From Acidovorax sp. CCYZU-2555 (GTDB lineage Bacteria > Pseudomonadota > Gammaproteobacteria > Burkholderiales > Burkholderiaceae_C), in the NCBI RefSeq assembly GCF_018413525.1, contig NZ_JAHCDD010000060.1, positions 1 to 37,851 of the forward strand: a stretch of DNA of 37,851 nucleotides. Direction: 5' to 3'. Positions 12,159 through 18,255 of this stretch are shown here, one piece after another; the first letter of the stretch is position 1; each line of letters opens with the position of its first letter. The translations under genes and the position numbers were made by a program. Below the pieces are notes generated by a model that saw only the letters and a list, made by a program, of their open reading frames with translations, was not told where the DNA came from and made no database searches.

Positions 12159-12473
12159 CTAAGAATCCGCAGACGCACTAAAGAATGTATGTGGCGTAGA
12201 AGATGGATTGACTTTAGGCTCCGCTGGTTCATGGTGCCCCAAGGACTCGAAGGCGGGATATTCTGGCTCGGGTTCTGACTTAGCTTCGGATTCCGGTTGC
12301 GACTTCCGCGTGATGGGCATGCTGTAGACAGCCTTGGAATCCGTGTCATCGCAGAGCAATGGCGCGGGTGGGGCTTCGGCGCCGACCACCAGGTCCATGC
12401 CGCTGTCACTATCGTTGGAAGAGTCGGAAGCGCCGCTGGAGAGGGTTTTCACGGGTTTGAAAGGTCGTGGCAT
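12159..12473 (-). CDS. Hypothetical Ser/Pro/Glu-rich protein, N-terminal part of a probable frameshifted gene
   Basis: Not recognised. From the ATG at 12473 the product is 104 aa (MPRPFKPVKTLSSGASDSS...), almost entirely Ser, Pro, Glu, Asp and Lys, and predicted disordered. The stop at 12159 falls where the next frame (-1) becomes open and continues into the coiled-coil protein ending at 11065, so I read the two as halves of one gene of about 475 codons. Alternative starts are ATG 12503 and TTG 12563; none has a clear Shine-Dalgarno. A near-consensus promoter lies upstream at 12594-12621. Composition and low GC resemble the piece downstream. Confidence 0.5.
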   Translation of the reverse strand: MPRPFKPVKTLSSGASDSSNDSDSGMDLVVGAEAPPAPLLCDDTDSKAVYSMPITRKSQPESEAKSEPEPEYPAFESLGHHEPAEPKVNPSSTPHTFFSASADS

Positions 12474-12593
12474 AACAATTGCAGTGGTTAAGAGAGACCG
12501 CATGCAGCGGTCTATCGGCGTTCGATCAGCAGCATCGCCAGCTGGGCTGACGGATGCGAGCAAAAAACGCGCTGGTTAAGGTTATGGCTATTA

Positions 12594-12621
12594 ATTCTAT
12601 ATGTTTAATAGTATTTGTCAA
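12594..12621 (-). promoter_or_regulatory. Near-consensus sigma-70 promoter for the coiled-coil gene
   Basis: Reading the minus strand: -35 TTGACA (12616-12621, perfect), a 16-bp AT-rich spacer, then -10 TAGAAT (12594-12599, five of six). Transcription would start near 12587 and read into the 12473 gene. It is stronger-looking than any other promoter in the window. The remaining bases of the 12474-12873 gap hold the fMet tRNA promoter and no gene. Confidence 0.65.
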
Positions 12622-12813
12622 TCATGCAAGGCGTTTGTGACGGCTTGTGCGATGCGTGCAACACGCCTGGAAACCGCGAGGGTGGCATCCGCACGCAGCC
12701 GGCGTGGGCCGGTGCAACGACTCGAAGTCGTCCGCTTGAAGCGCAAATAGCTTTCGCCGGTTGCGTTGGCTTGGGTAATTTGTTTCGCTTGGACACGGAA
12801 GTGCGCAAGACTG

Positions 12814-12822
12814 TGCTATAGT
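12814..12822 (+). promoter_or_regulatory. Extended -10 promoter of the first initiator tRNA gene
   Basis: TGC-TATAGT (TATAGT at 12817-12822) lies about 52 bp before the tRNA. The block GCAAGACTGTGCTATAGT is repeated exactly before the second tRNA copy while the spacers differ, so it is under selection as a promoter. No good -35 hexamer is visible. Confidence 0.6.
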
Positions 12823-12873
12823 TCATCCATCGACGTAGGGGAAGCAGCAATGCCTTCACTGCTGAAAAAATAC

Positions 12874-12950
<77 letters not shown>

Positions 12951-12973
12951 ACTTGTTCCAGCCCTGGCTGGAA

Positions 12974-13007
12974 ATGCAAAAAGCCCACTTCGGTGGGCTT
13001 TTTGCAT
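12974..13007 (+). terminator. Terminator of tRNA-fMet copy 1
   Basis: Perfect 15-bp stem (ATGCAAAAAGCCCAC, 12974-12988, with its complement at 12993-13007) closed by a TTCG tetraloop; the stem includes the T-run. The GCCCAC-TTCG-GTGGGC core is repeated after the second copy. Confidence 0.88.
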
Positions 13008-13092
13008 GGCGTTGGCAGGAAGCAAGGGGCTTTTGCTTGCAGTCGAAAAGTGGATGAATTCTTGCGCTTTCGAGGCTTTTGTCGCAAGACTG

Positions 13093-13101
13093 TGCTATAG
13101 T
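13093..13101 (+). promoter_or_regulatory. Extended -10 promoter of the second initiator tRNA gene
   Basis: TGC-TATAGT with TATAGT at 13096-13101, identical to the first copy over the 18-base block GCAAGACTGTGCTATAGT, 279 bp further on. Confidence 0.6.
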
Positions 13102-13151
13102 CGATCTCTAGGCGCAAATAAGTGTGAAAATACATCCCGCTGAAAAAATAC

Positions 13152-13228
<77 letters not shown>

Positions 13229-13253
13229 ACTTGTTCCGGCCTTGGCTGGAACG

Positions 13254-13287
13254 CGCAAAAAAGCCCACTTCGGTGGGCTTTTTTGCG
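13254..13287 (+). terminator. Terminator of tRNA-fMet copy 2
   Basis: Stem CGCAAAAAAGCCCAC (13254-13268) with its complement at 13273-13287 and a TTCG loop; the same core as the terminator of copy 1 with a changed base of the stem (compensated on both arms). Confidence 0.88.
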
Positions 13288-13353
13288 TCCGTCGCTGCCA
13301 GCGAATGTTGAGGCGGTGGCAGTCCGCATGGAATCGATGCGGGAAAGCAGAAC

Positions 13354-13899
13354 TCAGGCCGTCGCGCTCTTGACGCGCACGGGAATGTTCGCGGCGTGCA
13401 GAGGGTTCGCTTGTGCCTGCCGCGGCACGCAAAGCAGCGGATTGCACTCGGAAAAGTAGCCGCCCACGCTGCCGCGCGGCAGGTCGAAGGGCACCACGCG
13501 CATGCCTGCAAGCCCGCGACCCTGTTCGTCGCTCGACACCGTGGTGACATGCGCCAGATCTCCCTCGACCAGACCGCGTGCAACCATGTCGTGCGGGTGC
13601 ATGAACAGCAGCTTGCGCGTGTCCCAGATACGGCGAAAGTGTTCGTCCATGCTGCGGCCGCTGGTGTCGAACGCAGCGTCGCTGGGCAGCGCCATGAGCC
13701 GCAGCACGGTGGGGTCGGCGCCGTCGTCGCTGCTCGCTGCAGGCGGGCGGCTTTGGGGCTTGGCCGGTCTGGACCAGGCGAAACCGCCGGTCTGGTTTTG
13801 TGGACGCAACACACCTGGGCCCGGGGCTTTCAGCGAGCCCCAGTTCACAGCCGGTTGGGCAGTCGGCGGCAAGGACGGCGAAGCTGGGTTGAAATCCAT
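13354..13899 (-). CDS. Orphan C-terminal molybdopterin-oxidoreductase domain protein (FdhF/YdeP-like remnant)
   Basis: The 181-aa product begins with about 60 unassigned Pro/Ser-rich residues. Its remaining ~120 residues look like the C-terminal molybdopterin-dinucleotide-binding domain of the FdhF/YdeP oxidoreductase family: LRLMALPSDAAFDTSGRSMD, LLFMHPHDMVARGLVEGDL, VVPFDLPRGSVGGYFSECNP. Family members are about 750 aa, so the Fe-S and catalytic parts are missing and this cannot be a working oxidoreductase alone. It is either a decayed remnant whose frame was kept or a small domain protein in its own right. The ATG at 13899 is chosen because the frame upstream runs into the DUF2474 gene. 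It lies between the tRNA pair and the cytochrome bd genes. Domain call is from recognised motifs, moderate certainty. Confidence 0.6.
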   Translation of the reverse strand: MDFNPASPSLPPTAQPAVNWGSLKAPGPGVLRPQNQTGGFAWSRPAKPQSRPPAASSDDGADPTVLRLMALPSDAAFDTSGRSMDEHFRRIWDTRKLLFMHPHDMVARGLVEGDLAHVTTVSSDEQGRGLAGMRVVPFDLPRGSVGGYFSECNPLLCVPRQAQANPLHAANIPVRVKSATA

Positions 13900-14012
13900 G
13901 GTGATGCTCGTGGGTAGGAGGGACAACCGACTGTCGATGGCTTTCGCGTCGTCGTTCGTCAGCCATGCGAGCCGCGCCGCGTAGGAGGTCGCGCCATGCG
14001 CGCCGTCGTGCG

Positions 14013-14141
14013 TCAGCCGACCATTCCGCCCCAGGCCATGAGCTGGCGCATGAGCCAGGCCGCGGCCGCGAGCGCGCTCACGCTCGCGGTCCAGATCATC
14101 AGCAGCCAGCCGAGCTGGCGCAGCAAGGGTGTGGTGCGCAT
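14013..14141 (-). CDS. DUF2474 small membrane protein
   Basis: A 42-aa peptide (MRTTPLLRQLGWLLMIWTAS...) with a single transmembrane helix (about residues 10-34). It begins 8 bp after the cydB stop. DUF2474 peptides regularly accompany CIO-type cytochrome bd genes, in the place occupied by CydX in E. coli, so a role as accessory subunit of the oxidase is likely. Recognised from position, length and composition. Confidence 0.75.
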   Translation of the reverse strand: MRTTPLLRQLGWLLMIWTASVSALAAAAWLMRQLMAWGGMVG

Positions 14142-14149
14142 GGGTCGCC

Positions 14150-15160
14150 TCAATGGTAGTGATCGCCGTGGCGGACCTTGCCGCGGAACACGTAGTAGCT
14201 CCAGGCCGTGTAGCCCAGGATGATGGGAATGATGAACAGCGCGCCGACCAGCGCAAAGCCCTGGCTGGATGCGGGTGCCGCAGCCTGCCAGATGGTCAGC
14301 GAGGGCGGCAGAATGATGGGCATGATGCTGATCACCAGGCCCGAGTAGCCGAGAAAGGTCACGAACAGCGCCAGCGAAAACGGGCTGGCATTGCGCTGCT
14401 CGGAGCCCAGCGTGCGCCACAAGGCGGCCAGGCTCAGAACGACCAGGAAGGGCACGGGCAGCAACCACTGGAGCGCATCCGCGCCGAACCAGCGCTCGGC
14501 GATATGGCCGTGCAGCAGCGGCGTCCAGAGGCTCACTGCGGCGATCGCGATCGCCATCACGATGGTGCTGGCGCGCGCGGCGCGGCGCAGTTCCTGCTGC
14601 AGCCGGCCTTCGGTCTTCATCACCAGCCAGGTGCTGCCCAGAAACACATAGGCCGCGACCAGGCCGCAGCCGGTGAACACGCTGAACGGGCTGAGCCAGT
14701 CCCAGGCACCGCCCACGAACACGCCGCCCTCCAGCTCTATGCCCATCAGGATCGCGCCCAGCGTCACGCCCTGCATCAGCGTCGCGAGCAGCGAGCCGCC
14801 CGCAAATGCCTTGTCCCAGATATGGCGGCGCGCGTCGCCGGCCTTGAAGCGGAACTCGAAGGCCACGCCGCGCAGGATCAGCCCGATGAGCATCAGCATG
14901 ATGGGCAGGTACAGCGCGCTCAGCACGGCCGAGTAGACGACAGGGAAGGCGGCCAGCAGGCCCGCGCCGCCGAGCACCAGCCAGGTCTCGTTGCCGTCCC
15001 AGATGGGGGCGATGGTGTTCATCATCACGTCGCGGTCATGGCGGTCCTGGAAGAACGGGAACAGCATTCCCACGCCCAGATCGAAGCCGTCCATGACCAC
15101 GTACATGAAGACGCCCAGCACGATGATGCCGGCCCAGATGATTGACATGTCGATTCCCAT
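14150..15160 (-). CDS. cydB: Cytochrome bd-type ubiquinol oxidase subunit II (CIO type)
   Basis: Second subunit of the two-subunit quinol oxidase in the cytoplasmic membrane, needed for assembly and haem retention. The 336-aa protein is nearly all transmembrane. It starts with the family signature IIWAGIIVLGVFMYVVMDGFDLGVGML and has the NTIAPIWDGNETWLVLGGAGLLAAFP block typical of CydB. The ATG at 15160 is used; MSIIW at 15148 is an alternative. It is 24 bp downstream of cydA and followed by DUF2474, a usual CIO arrangement. Confidence 0.95.
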   Translation of the reverse strand: MGIDMSIIWAGIIVLGVFMYVVMDGFDLGVGMLFPFFQDRHDRDVMMNTIAPIWDGNETWLVLGGAGLLAAFPVVYSAVLSALYLPIMLMLIGLILRGVAFEFRFKAGDARRHIWDKAFAGGSLLATLMQGVTLGAILMGIELEGGVFVGGAWDWLSPFSVFTGCGLVAAYVFLGSTWLVMKTEGRLQQELRRAARASTIVMAIAIAAVSLWTPLLHGHIAERWFGADALQWLLPVPFLVVLSLAALWRTLGSEQRNASPFSLALFVTFLGYSGLVISIMPIILPPSLTIWQAAAPASSQGFALVGALFIIPIILGYTAWSYYVFRGKVRHGDHYH

Positions 15161-15184
15161 GGGGAAGGTTCTTTCACAAAGAAT

Positions 15185-16600
15185 TCAAAGCGGGGTGGGA
15201 GCATTCGCGCCGGAGAGGGGGCGCATGGGCTGATTGGCTTCGCCGGGACCGCCTTCGGCCGGCGGCTCGCCTTCGTGGGGCGCGGTGGCGAGCATCTTCA
15301 GACCCATCAACGTGCCCGTGCCGAAGACCAGCAGGTAGACGACGACCAGCAGCGTCAGCGAGATCGCGAGGTGCGAAATATCGTGATTCGACACGCCCTG
15401 GGCGGTGCGCATCACGCCATAGACGATCCAGGGCTGGCGGCCGGTTTCGGTGACGAACCAGCCGGCCAGCAGCGCCACCAGGCCGGATGGCCCCATTGCC
15501 ACGCAGAACCGGTGAAACCAGGCGCTGTCGTAGAGGCGCCCGCGCCAGCGCAGCCAGGCGCCGCACAGCGCGAGCGCGATCATCAGCGAGCCCAGGCCGA
15601 CCATGACGCGAAACGACCAGAACACGGTGGCGACATGCGGCAGGTCTTGCGGCGCGAAGTCGGAAAGCGCGGGAATGGTGCCGTCCCAGCTGTGCGTCAG
15701 CAGCAGGCTGCCCAGTCGGGGGATTTCCAGCGCGTGGTGGTTCTTTTGTTCTGCCTGGTCGGGCAGGCCGAACAGCACCAGCGGCACGCCCGCGCCCGGT
15801 TCGGGGTGCTCCCAGTGGCCTTCGATCGCGGCGAGCTTGGCGGGTTGGTGTTCGAGCGTGTTCAGGCCGTGCTGGTCGCCGACAAAGGCCTGCAGCGGCG
15901 CCGCGATCAGCAGCATGCCCAGTGCCATGGAAGTCATGCGGCGCACCATGGGCGTGCGATGGCCCTTGAGCAGATGCCAGGCGCCCGTGGCCGCGACGAT
16001 CAGCGACGTCGCAAGAAACGCCGCGATCACGGTGTGCACCAGCCGGTAGGGAAAGGACGGGTTGAAGATGATGGCAATCCAGTCGACCGGCACGACGATG
16101 CCGTTGATGATCTCGTGGCCCTGAGGTGTCTGCATCCAGCTGTTCGAGGCCAGTATCCAGGTCGCGGAAATCAGCGTGCCCAGCGCCACCATCAACGTCG
16201 AGAAGAAGTGCAGGCGCGGGCCGACCTTGTTCCAGCCGAACAACATCACGCCCAGAAAGCCGGCTTCGAGGAAGAACGCCGTCAGCACTTCATAGGCCAG
16301 CAGCGGCCCGGTGACGCCGCCCGCGAAATTCGAGAAGCCGCTCCAGTTGGTGCCGAACTGGTAGGCCATGACCAGGCCCGACACCACACCCATGCCGAAA
16401 CACAGCGAGAAGAACTTGATCCAGTAGTGGTAGAGGTCGCGGTAAAGCGTCTTGCGCGTGTAGAGCCACAGGCCTTCGAGCACGGCCAGGAACGAGGCCA
16501 GACCTATGGTGATCGACGGGAAGACGATGTGAAAGGAGATGGTGAACGCAAACTGGATCCGGGCCAGGTCGAGCGCGCTGAGATCGGGGAGGGTAAGCAT
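15185..16600 (-). CDS. cydA: Cytochrome bd-type ubiquinol oxidase subunit I (CIO type)
   Basis: Catalytic haem subunit of a bd-type oxidase that reduces oxygen with ubiquinol; the cyanide-insensitive type helps under microaerobic, cyanide or nitric-oxide stress. The 471-aa product has His24 (ISFHIVFPSI) as probable axial ligand of the active-site haem, His in FPYRLVHTVIAAF for haem b595/b558 packing, and the GRQPWIVYG motif. The Q-loop is short, as in CIO enzymes, not the long E. coli type. A large palindromic operator sits 14-49 bp upstream of the ATG. There is no dedicated regulator gene next to it. Confidence 0.95.
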   Translation of the reverse strand: MLTLPDLSALDLARIQFAFTISFHIVFPSITIGLASFLAVLEGLWLYTRKTLYRDLYHYWIKFFSLCFGMGVVSGLVMAYQFGTNWSGFSNFAGGVTGPLLAYEVLTAFFLEAGFLGVMLFGWNKVGPRLHFFSTLMVALGTLISATWILASNSWMQTPQGHEIINGIVVPVDWIAIIFNPSFPYRLVHTVIAAFLATSLIVAATGAWHLLKGHRTPMVRRMTSMALGMLLIAAPLQAFVGDQHGLNTLEHQPAKLAAIEGHWEHPEPGAGVPLVLFGLPDQAEQKNHHALEIPRLGSLLLTHSWDGTIPALSDFAPQDLPHVATVFWSFRVMVGLGSLMIALALCGAWLRWRGRLYDSAWFHRFCVAMGPSGLVALLAGWFVTETGRQPWIVYGVMRTAQGVSNHDISHLAISLTLLVVVYLLVFGTGTLMGLKMLATAPHEGEPPAEGGPGEANQPMRPLSGANAPTPL

Positions 16601-16613
16601 ATGCGGCTGGAGT

Positions 16614-16649
16614 TTACTGAGTTTTCAGTAATTACTGAAAGTTCAGTAA
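16614..16649 (-). promoter_or_regulatory. Four-half-site palindromic operator upstream of cydA
   Basis: An 18-bp perfect palindrome (16623-16640, centre TTCAGTAA/TTACTGAA) is flanked by outer half-sites TTACTGA (16614-16620) and TCAGTAA (16643-16649). The whole 36 bp is palindromic except at two mirrored positions. It is AT-rich in a GC-rich context and lies just ahead of the cydA start, where it would block transcription or translation initiation. Form suits a dimer-of-dimers TetR- or MarR-family repressor; no such gene is present in the window. Confidence 0.7.
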
Positions 16650-16871
16650 GTTATGGGCGCGTGCCTGAAAGGGTCGGGTTTACGCGTACCGGCGTCGCGC
16701 GTGGAATTGTGTGTCAGAGACGCTCTTGCATCCAGGCCACGAAATGCAGCAACCGGCGCGAGAAGTCCTGGAGCGCGGCACATTGGTCGCTGAATGGATT
16801 TTGTTGCTTCGCGACGAATCTCCCATGGCGCATGGCCAGGCCTCGCGCGTGGGCGCTGTTCTAATACGCGC

Positions 16872-17327
16872 ATGCTTTCCACTGCGCCATCGGTACACCA
16901 GATTCGCCTCGCCAACGTCGAGGATGTCGCCGCGATCTTTCGCGTGCGCACCGCCGTCACGGAAAACGTCCTGACGCTGCAGCAGCTTGCCGAGTTGGGC
17001 GTGACGCCGGACGCCATCGCCGAGGTGATACGCAGCACGCCTTGCATCTGGGTGGCCGAAGTCGACGGCGAGGTGGCCGGCTTTGCGATGATCGAACTCG
17101 ACACTGCCTGCCTGTTCGCGGCCTTTGTGCTGCCGCTGCATGAAGGCCGGGGCATGGGCCGCGATCTGGTCGCGGTCTGCGAACAGGCACTGTTCCGCGA
17201 ACATGCGCTGGCCTGGCTCGAAACCGACGGCCGCAGTCGCGCCGCGGGGTTTTATCACCATCTGGGCTGGTGCCAGACTGCTGATCTGGGAAATGGCGAT
17301 GTGCGGCTGGAGAAGCGCCGGCCGTAG
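16872..17327 (+). CDS. GNAT family N-acetyltransferase
   Basis: A 151-aa protein of the GNAT superfamily, which moves an acetyl group from acetyl-CoA to an amine of unknown identity. It shows the usual order: IRLANVEDVAAIFRVR near the start, ASP/GLU-rich strand WVAEVDGEVAGFAMIEL, the acetyl-CoA loop HEGRGMGRDLV (about residues 99-109, R/QxxGxG/A type) and the C-terminal GFYHHLGW strand. The ATG at 16872 (MLSTAPSVHQIRL) is chosen over upstream starts because it begins just before the first domain strand; no ribosome site is obvious. It stands alone on the plus strand. Confidence 0.85.
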   Translation: MLSTAPSVHQIRLANVEDVAAIFRVRTAVTENVLTLQQLAELGVTPDAIAEVIRSTPCIWVAEVDGEVAGFAMIELDTACLFAAFVLPLHEGRGMGRDLVAVCEQALFREHALAWLETDGRSRAAGFYHHLGWCQTADLGNGDVRLEKRRP

Positions 17328-17334
17328 GCGCGCC

Positions 17335-17682
17335 TCAGTTTGTCGCCGCCGGCTGCGCGCCGTCCGCGGCCTCGGGCACATAGACCACCGAGCCGTCCTT
17401 CATGCGGTAGGCGACGCCGGCCTTGGCGCCTTCGCCCTGGCCGCTTTGGCCGTTGGCCTTGAAGCGTTCGACCTTGTCGCCTTTCTTGACGATCATTTCC
17501 ATGCTTTCCTTGCCGGCGTTGGTGACCACGGTGACGTCGGGCTGGGACATCGCGGCCATCAGCGGGTTCTGGGCGATGGTGATCAATAGCGCGGCGATGA
17601 TCACCAGGAAGATGTCGATCAGGTTGACGACCGACAGCAACGGGTCCTCGGCATCGCCTTCTTCAAGAAACTTGAGGCTCAT
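17335..17682 (-). CDS. DUF2149 protein, ExbD-like motor partner
   Basis: 115-aa membrane protein of the DUF2149 family. It has one transmembrane helix at about residues 17-37 (SVVNLIDIFLVIIAALLITI) with a membrane-embedded Asp23, and a small periplasmic domain. The helix closely resembles that of the ExbD encoded at 3052 ([19 protein letters not shown]), so I infer it plays the ExbD/TolR role. Its ATG overlaps the stop of the ExbB-like gene as ATGA, so the two are translationally coupled. DUF2149 genes are known beside CobN-like chelatases and TonB receptors, including the hmu loci of Bacteroidetes. Confidence 0.85.
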   Translation of the reverse strand: MSLKFLEEGDAEDPLLSVVNLIDIFLVIIAALLITIAQNPLMAAMSQPDVTVVTNAGKESMEMIVKKGDKVERFKANGQSGQGEGAKAGVAYRMKDGSVVYVPEAADGAQPAATN

Positions 17683-18245
17683 GCGTGCACTCCGGTTGGG
17701 GCGGTCTGCGCGAGCGCGCCCGGCGCCAGCGCGGGCGCGTTGACGGCGGCATTCTGCTGCAGCCAGACCAGTTCCTCGGCAAGCCAGCGGCGGCGCACGG
17801 AGACGATCCAGTAGGTCAATGCCGAGGCGATCAGCGCCAGGATCACGGCCGAAAACGCCACGGCCAGGTTGTCGGCGACGGCGGCGATGTCGCCGCTCGA
17901 AATGCTCTTGAGCGCCGGGCCCATGGGAATCATGGTCGCGACCAGGCCCAGCATCGGCGTCACGCGCGTGGCCACGCGCGGCACTTCGAGCAGGCGGTGG
18001 GCCGCGAGGTCGCGTTCATCGGCACTTGCGCCCGGGTGCTGGCCGGCCCAGCGCAGCAGCGGGTAGGCGCTGCTGTGCGCGGCGGCCGCGCCCAGGCGCA
18101 GCTGGCGGCGCTGGAAATGCGCCATCGCGAACTGGCCGAAAGCGAACAGCGAATAGAAGAACAGCAGGGCGATGGCGAGCAGCGTGGGAATCAGGAACAG
18201 CTGGCCGATGGTGTACATCCAGGATTCGATGTGCAGGCTTGTCAT
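17679..18245 (-). CDS. MotA/TolQ/ExbB proton channel family protein (chelatase-associated)
   Basis: 188-aa protein with three predicted transmembrane helices (about 17-37, 95-112, 127-149). The second carries TPMLGLVATMIPMGPAL, aligned with APLLGLLGTVIGM of the ExbB at 3506; the third is NLAVAFSAVILALIASALTYWI. It begins 10 bp after the CobN-like gene and overlaps DUF2149 by 4 bp. This is a second, private motor, distinct from the general ExbB/ExbD pair in the same window. The likely job is to supply proton-motive energy to the chelatase and/or receptor of this operon. Confidence 0.88.
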   Translation of the reverse strand: MTSLHIESWMYTIGQLFLIPTLLAIALLFFYSLFAFGQFAMAHFQRRQLRLGAAAAHSSAYPLLRWAGQHPGASADERDLAAHRLLEVPRVATRVTPMLGLVATMIPMGPALKSISSGDIAAVADNLAVAFSAVILALIASALTYWIVSVRRRWLAEELVWLQQNAAVNAPALAPGALAQTAPTGVHA

Positions 18246-18255
18246 GGGGTGGCTT

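Noticed and set aside
12159..12177. Programmed -1 ribosomal frameshift joining the two hypothetical ORFs
   Set aside because: The 19-base overlap has no X-XXY-YYZ slippery heptamer and no homopolymer run; an ordinary indel (or a base-calling error) is simpler.
12474..12873. PIP-box (TTCG-N16-TTCG) for Hrp-type control of the low-GC gene
   Set aside because: No such pair found on the minus strand upstream of the gene, so type III control is not supported by a promoter motif.
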